A stretch of DNA of 60,000 nucleotides from Takakia lepidozioides (GCA_030704615.1 CM060733.1:66466001-66526000), one strand, 5' to 3'; shown: positions 1-11,772, counted from the stretch's first letter. A program made the numbers and translations. The notes: generated by a model not told the origin, from the sequence alone.

Positions 1-1640
1 TGGAGCGTGGGGGAGGAAATGCATGCTTAGCCCGGCTTAGCTAGCTTAGGAATCCGAGTGCAAAGACTTGTATTGTACAAATCGTGCTATAAATGAAATG
101 GATTCCAAATGTTGTGCGACCTATTTTGTTTGGAATGGTGATGCATGATATGGTTGGCTAGTGTGTAGAATGCATGCTAGCTTATAAAAGTGGGAGAGGT
201 AAATTGGATTAATCGTGTGTTTGCGTAGTGCCGAAATCGGGTGACTCCCATCCAAGGGGCAAGGAAACTTGCGCCTTCTTTGGGATTTCACGTGCTAGTG
301 CGCACCTGGCGCGTGCGCGTACTATAACTGCGCTACCGAGGGGGTTGCCTTGTAGTGCGGGCTAACGCGGAAGCTACGTGCTTCCGTTCACGTACTATAA
401 TCGTGTAGCCTCGGGACGAAGTCGTAGTGCGGCTTCGGCGTGTTCCCGCCCTCACAGGCCAGCATTCCAAGGCGGACCCAATTGTAGTGATTGGGGCGCA
501 CGGTTGGTTCAAGGTTATCTTCCTAGTCAAAGAGGTTTCCAGGTGAACCCTTGCTCAAGGTGATGCCAAAAGCGGCATCATGAGCGATCGCAAGCAATGT
601 TGTTGCTGTAAGGCAATTCGATCCTCGGGGAGGATCGTTCCTTGGCCTTGAAGTAGGCCAAGAAGAGTGCACTGGGAGGAGCTGGAGAGGCTCCACCCTT
701 GGCCGGGACTTGGAGGAAGTCGGCCGAACTAGCTAGTGGAGAGTAGAGTCAAGTGTGGGGTTTGGTTCTTTGCCATGGGACGCCATGGTACAGAAACAAA
801 CTCCTTGATGTGGGACGCCACAACTTGGATGTTCGTTTCTACAAAATGGACAAGTCGATGAGGACATCGACTCCCTGTTGGTAGGGTGTGTGTCGCGGCC
901 CTTTGCCTTGAGGGCAGGGAGGTCGGGACACAAGAGGGGCTGCCCCTGTGGTGGGGGCAGTGGCAACAATAGGTACGGGGGCTGAAGCACCCTTGAGTGC
1001 CCAAGGCACTCAAGGATGCGGAGGCGCTCACTAGGTGGAGCCCCGCACACCGGGTTGCGGTGGGGGTGGCTCCACAAGGGTGGTGGTAGCTTAGCGGGAC
1101 TTAGTGGGGGTGGCATAGGACTCACCATGGGGGCGGAGACCTCGTGGTGGGAGTCGTGGGGAGTCTTGGGACTCATCACGGTCCATAGGGGCCGTGGTGA
1201 GCGGGCCAAGACTCACCGCGACTCATCACCGGGAGTCGAGGGTTTTCGTGGTGGTTCGCCATAAAATGGCATGGCTGGTTGTGAAACCCCCGCGGACAGC
1301 TACAGAAGTATATAAGGGGAGTAGTGACCCCGAGAACGGTGCAAGCCCGTTGGTGACCAAAAACTAGTGAGTAAGCGAGCGAGCCGAAAGCGACCAAAGA
1401 GTGGGGAGCTGTTCCGGACTGCCATCTACCAAAGGGAATTCTCCTAGGCCCAAATAGGTTGAGGTTTAGTGGAAGCGAAGGGGACCGTTATGTCCCGGTG
1501 AGCAGCCGAAGCTCCAAGTTGCCCGGGGCGGCCAGGTTGGGAAGTCAGGCGCGGCGCATCAAGCGAGTAACTATGCTTGAAGGGGAGCTACCGAAGTGGG
1601 TGCGCGACACGTACACCCACCCGATCCCCGATCGCGAGTT
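1..1640. other. Region without a recognisable gene
   Basis: No open frame here resembles a known family. Short phrases recur (for example TACTATAA and GTAGTGCGG between 320 and 440), and G-rich stretches occur near 900-1,200. A TATA-like TATATAAG lies at 1,309-1,316, upstream of the ParB-methyltransferase gene. Homology to the inverted copy at 14,640-17,617 begins abruptly near 1,640, so this segment is not the native 5' part of that gene. Confidence 0.5.
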
Positions 1641-4600
1641 CCTGCCAGCCTAGCCCTGTGCGTTCAAAGACACGGCTTCGAAGGGCAAGTCAAAGCCCCA
1701 GAGATCGACTCGCGTTCTTCGTCATGGAGAATCGCCAGCAGGGGTCGGGCCCTTCTCCCAGCAAGTCGAAGAAAGAGAGAAGCAGCCCCGTCCCTCTACT
1801 GGTTTTCTGAACCGGCTCAGGCCGCTTCACCCCCCACCAACGCGAATGAAGCAGCCTGGTAAAAGACAGATTCAATTGCAGCAGACACCTTCACCTGCAA
1901 GCATGAGGGGCAGAAGGCAATCAGGGCGACGGCCGAACAATCTCCCGCAAAACCGCTTCCACGAGCTGAAGCTCAGTTCCTGGAGGATTTCCCGCCTGCA
2001 GATGTTGGGGCCGACTCTGCTGCAGCGAAGGCAATGGGATCGACCGTTTCTGTCGATTTGGTACCGGAGGAGGGGCTGCCGCTCAACGTTCGCAGCAATA
2101 CCTCACCACCGATGAGCAAGCAGGCCCGGAGGAGGCCTCTGCAATGGCAGAATTGCCCACAGACAGGCCCCAGAGTGCAGCTCCAGTTGAGGATGCTCCA
2201 GCTGCTCAGCCACTACCGGCACCTACAGACATGTCTCCGGAGGATTTCAAAAGTGCAGCTGATAAAATGTTGGAGGAGACACAGTAGCATTGGCAGAGTT
2301 CTGGGCAGCAGGGTATTCCAGCGGACTCTTCGAATCCCACTCTGTCGCATGGTCTCCCTTCCCATCGTCAGGCAGGCCCTTCCCGGAGATGTGGATAAGC
2401 TCAAGTTCGCATTTCGAGAAGGGTACCGTCTGGGATCGGCAGCGTTTTCTACGTTTCCATTGAGAATGAGGACGGGCGAAACTCGTGGACCCACTGCCGA
2501 TGAATTGTCAACGTGGGATACCCACTGGCCACACTCGCAACACGAATTCGAGGCGACGCTGAAGGGTGATCCAGACTTCGGCCATATGTCGGGTAAAATT
2601 TCTTTGTGTGGGACGGGAATCACCGACTTCTCTCCTGGTGGGAGTACATCAAGCAGAACCATGCCAAGCACATTGGCTGGCATTACATGGTGGAGTGTGT
2701 CATCCTCAAGGTGAAGGCGGCAGACTCCTCCTTGCTCAAGAATGCCATGGCGGACCTCAACTCGTAAGATACTCATACCCTCCCAAGCACGTTCGAAATG
2801 CGGTGCCGCATTTCGGTTTCCAATCTGTTTTTGTTTCCGTGCTTTCGTGACTGAACTGGAGAGTGTGCCTTGCAGGGTCACTGAAAATGCGTACGTGCAT
2901 ACCCACATGGCACATATGCTGTACAGGGTGAGGAAAACTGGTCTCACTGATCCGCACATGTTTCGCGGAATGCTGGAGCCCGAGCTCATTCAGAAAGCCG
3001 TGGCAAAAACTGACCGGACATGGTATCGTCTCACTATGGATGGAATGGTGGAGGTGATATACGAAGTAAGTCGTCCTCCAATTTCCCTCTGCTCATCCTT
3101 CAGATTGAAATTTCCAGTAATCTTTCCACATGAATCGAATGTAAGCTTCTTCTTCTGCATGTTTTTTGTTGGCAGTCAACATCAAGCTGGATTTTGGCCC
3201 ATGCCAAACGCTTCTTCATGGAAAGTGAGGGGCAGGAAAACGTTGCAGTCATTGACTGAGCACTTGAAGGAAGCCGGTGTCAAGTCCAGAACCAATACAA
3301 GTCAAAGCTTGAAGCTGGTGGCAATTTCAGATCCGGCACTTGGAAAAGGACTTCATCCCCGAGATTGCAAAACCTATTCTCGGCCATGCAGCCGACCATG
3401 AATTGGAGAAACTGCATCACCTCTCAACGGCATGTGTTGAGGCGAAGAGAAGGTGAGGTTTCAATGCACTGAAGTTCCTTCCTAGCAATAGCCACTCTCT
3501 TCCAGCTCCTGACATTGGATCGGAAATGGCAGACACGGTGGCTGTCGATCTGGAATGCATCCGAGAGCATAAGGACAATGTGGTCTTTTCCACTCGAAGT
3601 TTCCGACCCTGCAGTGATGTGTGGCTCAACCGCATGACTTGGTGTTCCAGGTAATTCAAGGTACTTCCCCAGATTTGCTTTTCTGAAATGAATTCCCTGA
3701 ACTGCTACGTGACAATGCATTTGGGAATCGCAGGTAATGTCGAATGCGAAGGAGCAAGTCGAATGCACACAAATTCGTTCGGCTTGTACGTCAAATGGGA
3801 TGGAACACAGACATTGGAAGACTACGTGACACGTTTCAGATGTGCGTACAAGGACAACCTTTCGCCAGAGCTACAGACAGAAGAAGAGCGTGGAGTTTAC
3901 ACACTCAGGAGGGCGGGAAAGCTGCAATGCGAATTGTTTACAGGTGAAGCACAGCTGCCCTTGTATGCGAAGCCTGGTTACGAGGTTTGTCTCGGAAATG
4001 CGGCACCGCATTCGCATTCATTTTATGTTTTCGGTGGCACTCTGCGAGTAGGTTCGTCCAATCTTATGCTCACGCATGCTGACTGCCTTGCAGGTATATG
4101 AAATCGTGCTCCTTCAGACAGGGGCCCTGGCTCAAGAGCCCCCGTTCTTCATGGCTTGGACCGTGGCGGGCCCAAGCTGTCTACACACCCAGATGCAGAA
4201 ACAATGGCATCCCGCGCATCTCGTTGGATGCCCCTGGTCCTGTCTGCGGTATGTCTGGAGTCTGAGATTGTTGACGCCTCTGAAAAGAGCAGCAGAAAGA
4301 GAAGACGAGCTGGGCCAAAGTCGGCAAAGGAATCTGCTGCTCTGGAAGAATCCAGAAAAGGCAGCTGAGATGGCACAAAAGACGGTGGATGCAGCTGTGC
4401 AGGCCCAACAAAGGGGTCGAAGAAGAGGACTCGCCAGCAAGAGCAGCTGTTGTGACACCCTGAAGAAGAGAAACAGCCTGTTCAAAGAGGTGAGGAAGAG
4501 GACTCCGATGGAGACTTTGCAACCAGCCCACCCCCCCAAACGCAGGCTGCCTCCCTGTGCCCCACCGTTGTCACGAGGCACGAGAACTGGCTCGGCAAAG

Positions 4601-6354
4601 AGGCACTCTTCAACCCCCCAGGGCACCCTTTCGAGCCGGTGGAAATGAAGAGGCCGAAAGTGGCTCCCGAAACAGTAGTCCAGTGTGTAATGAGAGTTTC
4701 TTGGCGGCTTTGGATGGACGGGCAGCCAAGTTGGCATACATGAAGACCATGGAGGGTCTGAAGGGCAGAGCACTGAAGAAGGCGACTGCCGAAGAGCCTT
4801 CCGACACCCCAGGATTTCAGAATATGGTCTCGTTCTTTGAGAGGGTGTGTGCAGACAAGGATTGTAGGAGGGGCGGAAATGCCACCGAGTGGTCTTGCGA
4901 TATGATCATCTTGGATATTCCGGACGAGAGCCTGTGGAAGGACTGCAAGCTTTGCCATCTTGGAACAGGTACTCGGAGGACTTTTGGAAGAAAGGATTCG
5001 GGCTTGCCCGCATGGTGTTGACGACTGGTGTGTGTTGTTTGTCCTGGCGAGCAGAGGAAAAAACACTCAGAGGAATTGCGAAGTCCCAAGAGCGCCGTCC
5101 CGATTCTGAAAAAGAAGTGGACGTGCATCAACACACTGGGCCTTCGGTCGGAAGGGAAGAAGGTGATTACGACACTGGCACTCGTCCATTCATTTGCTTG
5201 GGTGTTTTCAAATGCGGTGCCCGTTCCGTTTGTGTATGCAGACGAAGCAGTTCGATGCATACTGCTTGTGAAGGAGAACTCCACCTTGCTTTCCGGAAGG
5301 AGGAGGAAAGGTTGACCCGAACTGCGACCCCTCGATTACGACGTTCTGTTCAACAACGTTCCCAAGGAACTTCTTCCCCTCATAGCCTCACTTCAACGGA
5401 ACCCCTGCGGTACTCACGGACTCGGAGCCCTGCCTTCATTCAGACAATTATGGAGACATGCACAGACGTGGAGGGCACAGTGCTCGACCTCATCTGTGGG
5501 ACAGGTATGCAGATCTTCTATGCTGTTCTGCAAATTCTCGTCGCACAACATCTGAAGCGCCATGTGTAATGTGTGATGGCATTGTAACAGGTGCCTCAAT
5601 GTGGGCTGGGCGGTTTTCCGACCGCACCTCTTTGCCTACGAGGATATCCGTGTGGGATCCCATCTGGAAGGGCTGCAACGGAATGTTAAGGCTCCCAACA
5701 GAGCGGAAGTCTCATCGGATTCGTCGGAGTCCGAGGAAGACACAGTGGACATTGATGCGGAGGAGAACCCGGAATACGAGTGAGTGCAAACATTGTAAGT
5801 TTGCAAAGCCTTCTGGGTCATTTTTGTCAAACGAATTTCCCGACTGTGGTTCTCATTAGTCTCGTTGATGATTGTCATGTGCAGGATTGCAGGGTCCGGG
5901 TCGAAACATGTAGGGCCTACACTTCCTGCCAGGAAGAATGTCCCGTTCTTTGCGAGGGCCGACTTCATGACGAGCCCGGTGAGGGACTACTCCCTTCCTA
6001 GTTATGCAGCTAAACTCGCAAATACAGCGATTAGAAGAAGTGAGAATCCCAGTAAAGTAGAGCAGATTTTGGAGAGGGCTAGGGAGGACAGAAGGATAAG
6101 GAAAGAGTTGGCAGCAGCTCAGACAGGTAGACGGGTACGAAAGTACATATGTGATTCAGCGGATGAGAGCGACGCAGACAGGGAGGAAGACGACCCCAAC
6201 GGAGGTGAGATGGACAGTTCCGCAAGGGGAAGATGGGATTTTTGAAAGCCTGGCCAACGAGCAGTCCGCTGGAGATGAGAAAGGCACTGAGGGGGTGGAG
6301 GCGGAGCAGGACAGTCTAGAACAGATGAGGATTCGGATGATTTTCAAGATTAAT
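1640..6354 (+). pseudogene. Multi-exon ParB-like / beta-class DNA amino-methyltransferase gene, decayed
   Basis: Several exons form one gene. The first, to 2,763, ends with a ParB-like core: FFVWDGNHRLLSWWEYIKQ starts near 2,601 and continues as an alpha-rich stretch. Introns at 2,764-2,875 and from 3,066 have GT-AG ends at the same places in the inverted copy at 14,640-17,617. The middle exons (3,176-4,440) have no domain I recognise. The C-terminal third carries VSFFERVCADKDC, then DMIILDIPDES near 4,900 (methyltransferase motif IV position, DIPD in place of DPPY), a GFGLARMVLTTG strand-helix stretch, and GTVLDLICGTG near 5,480-5,510 (motif I). Catalytic motif first and AdoMet motif last is the order of beta-class N4C/N6A methyltransferases. 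An acidic serine-rich tail (SSDSSESEEDTVDID) and a basic exon to 6,245 follow. Frameshifts near 3,240, 5,030 and 5,400 suggest it is inactive. The family assignment is inference from motifs. Confidence 0.6.
2764..2875 (+). other. Intron of the ParB-methyltransferase gene carrying a 22-base hairpin
   Basis: Donor GTAAGA follows the codons for ADLNS; acceptor TTGCAG precedes VTENAYVHTHMAHM. At 2,794-2,815 the intron holds a perfect inverted repeat, CGAAATGCGG, TG, CCGCATTTCG. The equivalent intron of the minus-strand copy (16,235-16,342) has a hairpin at the same place, so the hairpin predates the duplication or was gained independently in both. Confidence 0.7.
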
Positions 6355-6489
6355 AGAATTTTAATGAAGTCTCTGTAAATGTAAATTCTCTTCCAGAGTA
6401 TATAAAGGAAAATCTCCCCGACATTCGTGACCCCTCTCCAGTGTGCATTCCAGCCACACAATCGCCCAAACCACGACGCTCCCAAAATC

Positions 6490-7256
6490 AGAAATGGGGC
6501 ACCGCATTTCCAAAATTTTGGCAACTCTAAAACCTCTTTGGAAATGCGGCACCGCATTTCCAAAACAGGGGAGGGACTAAATTTTCCATTTCAATGTTGG
6601 CATAGTAAAAAGTAATCGGCCGATTGGAAATGCGGTGCCGCATTTCCAAAATTTCCTTTGTCCACACGCCAGTTTTGGCTTCTCCCGCTCATTGCATGGA
6701 TGCCACCACGCTTACAGAGGTCGAACAAGGAGTCGAACAAGGAGGTCGAGATGGCGGAATTGGAAATGCGGTGCCGCATTTCCATATTGGGGATGGTCGT
6801 TGTTCGAACTGCAGGCCCATCAGCAAAAATTGGCACCGCATTCCATTGTCAAAAAAAAGTCGATGACGGACATGGAAATGCGGCGCCGCATTTCAGAACG
6901 GACATCGCAATTTGTCCATTTGCAGACCCTCTCACGGAAATGCGGTAACGCATTCCATCGAGCTGGTCGGAAATGGGTGCACTTTTCGAAGTGTTGGACG
7001 GAAATGCGGCACCGCATTCCCTTGTCCAAAAAGAAGTTTCCATTGCCAAGCTGGAAATGCGTCGCCGCATTTGCAATGCCAACCTCGTTGTCTGTCCAAT
7101 TTATAGACCCGTGTTGGTATTTCGTGTACCTGGACGGAAATGATGCACCGCATTCCATTGTCCGACACTGAAATGCGGTTCATACATTTCCATGTCGGCA
7201 TGGAAATGCGGCACCGCATTCCAATGTCCGACATGGAAATGCGGTGCCGCATTTCC
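6490..7256. repeat. Cluster of dispersed 22-base hairpins
   Basis: About a dozen copies of the inverted repeat GGAAATGCGG, two variable bases (CA, TG, CG), CCGCATTTCC start near 6,490, 6,540, 6,626, 6,762, 6,874, 6,936, 7,000, 7,053, 7,136, 7,169, 7,202 and 7,234. Spacing is irregular at first (49 to 136 bases) and settles to 33 bases in the last four, where an 11-base linker (ATGTCCGACAT-like) is itself nearly palindromic. No coding frame is credible; open frames here are translations of the repeat. A TATA-like AGAGTATATAAAGG lies just upstream near 6,395-6,410. Confidence 0.85.
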
Positions 7257-7434
7257 ATGCCGACATGGCGTTACTCTGGTATATTCTTGACACATGACTC
7301 TCATACCGGTTACTCTGTATATTCATCCGGACAGACAATTGTAGAAATGAGACATCAAATTGTAAACAGTGGGCCAATTCCGACAGTTATTCAACAGAAT
7401 GAAACACAATCATACAGAAGTGAGGTACGATGGG

Positions 7435-8205
7435 TTTATTGATCGGACACGATGTCTCACATTTACCAACTGCAGACAAAACTAAGCCCTTCCTCCTTCT
7501 ACATGGGCTTCACCAAGTCGACGGAACTTCGATACCCCTCAAAACAAGCTCATCACTGCTGCGGCACCTCGAGGTAAACTGCAATTCGGTCGTTCTGCTG
7601 CCCTTGCTGGAGCCGACGACAATGTCATGTCCATCAATGATACCACTATCATACATTGACAAGTCACTGTGGGCCTCATGTGCCCGTGCGATTCGTCTTC
7701 GTAACTCAGGCGAATGTCTCCATACACTGGAAGAGCGGAGTGATCTGCACGTATATAGTTTTCCCCGGTGCCGTCCTCCCTGGTCCACTGGCAGCATTTC
7801 CAGCGCCAAAGCGAGGCCGTGCGTGATCTCTCCGGCATCCCTTCCAGCTTGGTATATCGAGGTCAACAATTTTCAGGACCCACGGACCGCATTGACCCTC
7901 GCCCTCACCTCGCTCAAAGCGGTAATAGCCCTCCAGATACTCCATTGCGCGCAAAGACTCTTGCTTGATTCCAGCAGCGTCTGTGAAAAGAGAGCCACAA
8001 TGATGTCTCCTGATTCTGGTTTGAACATAGCATAATCGTGGCCATGATAAGGGCAGTCGGCTGGATTTCGGCGGCACGGCATCCTTGAAAAAGAGTAGCG
8101 GAGTACGCTCAATGACAGCAGCTCCCGGATGGAGGAGGAGCAGCGCGGTGGCTGGAAAAAGTTCAAGCTAACGCTGCAATTCCTCACAAACACTCCAGGG
8201 CACAT
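7435..8205 (-). pseudogene. Unknown two-part protein gene, paralogue of the gene at 8,366-9,188
   Basis: Read on the minus strand, the frames align with the gene at 8,366-9,188: LRYSFSRMPCRRNPADCPYHG (split here by frameshifts), a SGDII strand, YLEGYYRFERG, PWVLKIVDLDIPSW and a C-terminal block GIIDGHDIVV ending in ELVLRGIEVPSTW at 7,510. The stop is followed, about 70 bases on, by AATAAA (TTTATT at 7,435-7,440 on the plus strand) in a GATCAATAAA context shared with the paralogue. At least two frame changes separate the blocks; they could be short introns or decay. I recognise no family. Confidence 0.5.
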
Positions 8206-8365
8206 TTAAATTTCCCCCCTACAGGATCCTGGACCGATGAAGATTGGCTGCTGCATGAATGTAGCCGTTTCAGTTTCCTACCCTGCCATGCAAACTATGG
8301 GCAGTCACTGCTAGGTGGGCCGATAGCCACTGGACACGACGAAGTCCATCCCCTCTTCGATGTAA

Positions 8366-9277
8366 ATGCGGCGCCGAATTTCCATCCGGGGGGATGGACT
8401 TCGGTGGCAGATCTCAAACTATAACTTGTTGATGAGAAAGATGTATGGGTTCATCCACCGCTGGCGTGATGAACACGTTCCACCTCCGTCGGTGGGTACG
8501 TGGGACCCAGATGCTCCATTATTGGAGGCCGGACTGCTGCGCTTCGCATCATTTCCAAAATCTAAGGGCTTCGTAGCTGTCCGCAAGGTCATCGGCATCC
8601 AAGTCGTCCTCAGGTCCTCCTTTGCAAGGATGCCGTGCTTCCGGAACCGGGACGACTGCCCATTTGGAGGCATCAATTATGCAATGTATTCGGCCACATC
8701 GGGAGACATTGTTATCTGGTACACAGATTACAGAGAAGATACTGGTTCGATTGTGGAAACATTGGTGGCTTTTGAGTATATCCTAGGCCACTACGCCTTC
8801 GAGCGGGGTGACGATCTTGGTCTGAGGAGTCCGTGGCTCCTGCGCATCCTCGATTCCGATTTTCCCAGCTACGACGGTCACCCATGCAGAAGAAGGCGCA
8901 CTGTTATGCTGTTGCGGTGGAACTGCTGCCACTGGACGTGGGTGGACTCCATCGGAGAGACCTATTCTCCTGAAGGAGTGTGCTCTCTCATTGTATGGGG
9001 ACATTCGCATTGGTGTGGACGACGAAAACGTGAAGATTTCCATATTCGATGGTGGTATGATTGAAGGGCAGGACATTGTGGTGAACATCACTAGGGGCGG
9101 TACAACGGCTGCAATCGACTTTACATGGAGGAGCCCCATGACTCATGAGCTAGTTCTGAGAGCAGTCGAAGTCCCATTGACAACGTGACTTGTATTCAGT
9201 AGGCACAGGGCTAAAGATTTGATTGCACAATCAGCACAGTAGACGTGCTTCAAATGCAATTCATGTGGATCAATAAA
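8366..9277 (+). CDS. Unknown two-part protein gene, paralogue of the gene at 7,435-8,205
   Basis: The long frame 8,366-9,064 carries the conserved blocks FARMPCFRNRDDCPFGG, SGDIVIW, EYILGHYAFERGDD and PWLLRILDSDFPSYDG. A second frame, 8,991-9,188, carries DGGMIEGQDIVV and ends HELVLRAVEVPLTT; the join needs a frame change near 8,890-8,990. A polyadenylation-like AATAAA lies at 9,272-9,277. Conservation of both blocks between two diverged paralogues, in head-to-head order around a hairpin near 8,366, argues that these are or were real coding sequences. The start codon is uncertain. No known domain is recognised. Confidence 0.5.
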
Positions 9278-9566
9278 AACCTCATTGTGCCCTCTTTTTA
9301 TTCTATTCTGTGTCCATCGTTCCGAGAATGCGTCATTGCTCATTTCGTTTGGGATTGGGAGTGTGGGTGGATTTTGCAAGTGGCTGGTAGGCTGAAATGG
9401 GCCCCCATTGTACAGAGCAGTACCACCCTACCATTCGCGAAACATTGCCTTTCAATATATAATTCTAAATAACATTGCCGAACCTCCTTCATCGGGAGGT
9501 CCTTCTCCCCCTATGACCGTGGCACCCTAAACCCTATTCCTGCGGACACTCATTTCCGGAAAATAG

Positions 9567-9621
9567 TGCTGCTCATGTTTTTTTCCACACTTACGACTCT
9601 GCTCATGGCTCATGAAATAGC
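9567..9621. repeat. Left inverted repeat arm (GCTCATG-rich) flanking a LINE fragment
   Basis: This arm has three GCTCATG copies and ends in GCTCATGAAATAGC (9,608-9,621). The exact 14-base reverse complement is at 11,550-11,563, and the outer GCTCATG copies recur in order in the right-hand arm. Confidence 0.7.
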
Positions 9622-9639
9622 AGCCCCCCTCCTTCACAG

Positions 9640-11549
9640 CTCGTATCCTTGATCTTTTCACACTAGACCTATATGACTCCTGCCTAAAAGCTCTATCAAA
9701 AGCAAAGGCCCCCGGCCCGGACCTCATCCCCAATGCCATTCTAAAATCGCTTGACACCCAATTCCACGTTCTTCTCTTTAAAAAATTTCCAACTATGCTA
9801 CCAACTCCACCGTATCCCACCCTCATGGAAGCATAGCCGTACCATCCTCTTATTTAAGAAAGGTGACCCCACATACCTAGGCAATTATCGACCAATTGCC
9901 CTTGCAAACACTATATATAAGCTATTCACTAGCACACTAACCACTATGCTCTCTAGCTATGGTGAGCAACACCAAATCCTCAGTGACCCTCAAGAAGGCT
10001 TCTGCGCCACACGCAGCACAACCCGACAAATCCAATATGTCCTATCTGCCCGCGAAGATGCTAAACTCACTAAACAAGATATCTACCTTCTTTACATCGA
10101 CTTTAAAAATGCCTTCGGATCTCTCGATCACCCACGTCTACTAGCTGCTATGACTGATCTAGGTTATCCGGGCGACGCTATACAACTCATCGGCAATATC
10201 TACACTAACAGCACAACCGAATATGCAGGATCTTACTATGGATCCACCCCCCCAATTCCCATTCTACGGGGCACTATCCAGGGAGACACGCTCAGCCCCT
10301 ACCTCTTCATCATCTTCCTTGAACCCCTTTTAAGGTGGCTCGCTCGTGGTAATTTAGGGTACCACTACAAAACCTCCACAACAGAAATCTCCGCTGCAGC
10401 GTACGTTGATGACCTTGCCATCCTCGCACACAAACCTCACATCTTAACCGGCAGGTGGACATCCTATCTCGCTTCAACCAATGGTCCGGTATGGAACTTA
10501 GTTTAAATAAGTGTGCGGTCACCGCAGCCACTCACCTCAGTAAATTCACAAAATCCACGATAGCCTCCCACTGCAAGCTCCACATACACTACCAAAGTAA
10601 ACCCTTCCCCTTCCTAGGTCCGGACGAACCTTACACATATCTAGGCATTCAATTAGTTCCCTCGCTCGCCAGGCACATACAAAAAAGCACAACACTCTCC
10701 AAACTAATTGACAAAAGCCTAGCATTACTCAAATCCCCAGTTTCCCACCGACCCAAATTAGCTCTCATCCAAAAAGTACTTAACCCTCAAATTCAATATG
10801 CCTTCCATGCAGCCCCATTTTCTTTGCCCGACATTAAACAAATCGACAAGCATATAATCCAACTCACTAAGCAAATTTGCGGTTTACCTACCAGCACCCC
10901 CAACTCTTTCACTCAACTCCCACAAAATAATTACGGGATCGGATCCAGCCCCTTACTTGTACCCTATGCCCACACCCTAGATAACCAACTACAAGAGGCT
11001 CTCAACGACCCCGGACAACTAGGGGTCATCTTTCAGGGACTCCTTAAGCATCTGGCCTCGAAATTTAATGGCCTCTACCTCCTTCCCACACTGTATCCTC
11101 AATCATGCCCCCACTCCCCTACTGCCCGCACTGTGTTCATCCAACGTCAAATGAAAATTAGCATACAAACCAACCTCCCAGGCTACCCCAACACTATATC
11201 CCTGCTCGAACGTGCTTGGCATCACAGCCCAGTTCTCCCACAATTCGAGAACACACATCCCCATCAAAAGAAACCCATCCTCGCCTGTTTTAAAGCACGC
11301 CTCATCACCAATCTCATCCAACTTACTACGGCCACTGGTAAGCGACTATTAACCCCATGCCAATTCACCCTCAAACACTCCCGCGCTACCATCAAACCAT
11401 GCAGATATCTTCTACACTTCCGTACTCTTTTTTGTCACCCGACGGCCTCATGTTCCTTTGAGTGCGACATCCCATGCCCACTCTTCCCCCATAACAAACA
11501 AGATCTTCTCCCTCAATTCAGATCACCCCCACTGCCCTCCATGAGGTTA
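9640..11549 (+). pseudogene. Non-LTR retrotransposon (LINE) reverse transcriptase, 5'-truncated
   Basis: The frames read as a LINE polymerase from the start of the RT domain onward: KAKAPGPDLIPNAIL near 9,705, KKGDPTYLGNYRPIAL, QEGFCATRSTT, IYLLYIDFKNAFGSLDH, GTIQGDTLSPYLF and the catalytic AAYVDDLAIL near 10,400. A post-RT region of about 350 residues follows in a second frame from 10,455, so one frameshift lies near 10,480. No endonuclease domain is visible upstream. The RT ends right at the GCTATTTCATGAGC inverted repeat, with no poly-A tail seen. The sequence is unrelated to the LINE pieces at 27,846 and 56,402. Confidence 0.85.
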
Positions 11550-11610
11550 GCTATTTCATGAGCATGAGTGGCATGAGCGGAGTAGCAAGACAATCGGTTT
11601 TCATGAGCAG
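11550..11610. repeat. Right inverted repeat arm (ATGAGC-rich) flanking a LINE fragment
   Basis: GCTATTTCATGAGC at 11,550-11,563 is the exact reverse complement of 9,608-9,621. Further CATGAGC copies follow near 11,571 and 11,601. More GCTCATG motifs sit near 11,726 and 11,749. Related ATGAGC runs recur near 46,635 and 54,345. Confidence 0.65.
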
Positions 11611-11772
11611 AAGTACAAATTTCGAAAATAAAAACATTATAAAACATTAATTTAATGCAATGTGTCAGAAAAAAACAAATATATTATTCGGCACCTTGAA
11701 GGGAAAATTGTAGTTTTGAGAGTTGTGCTCATGATATTTCGTCTTCCGCTCATGCCAATTCCCAGCGACATG

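Noticed and set aside
2213-2989. 258-codon minus-strand frame
   Set aside because: It is antisense to the ParB-like exons, which are conserved on the other strand in two copies.
4132-4773. 213-codon minus-strand frame
   Set aside because: It is the antisense shadow of the plus-strand gene; the sense reading is shared with the copy at 14,640-15,025.
6591-7258. Open frames of 60-180 codons on both strands
   Set aside because: They translate the hairpin repeat (recurring EMRHRIS/GNAAPHF phrases) and share no conserved protein.
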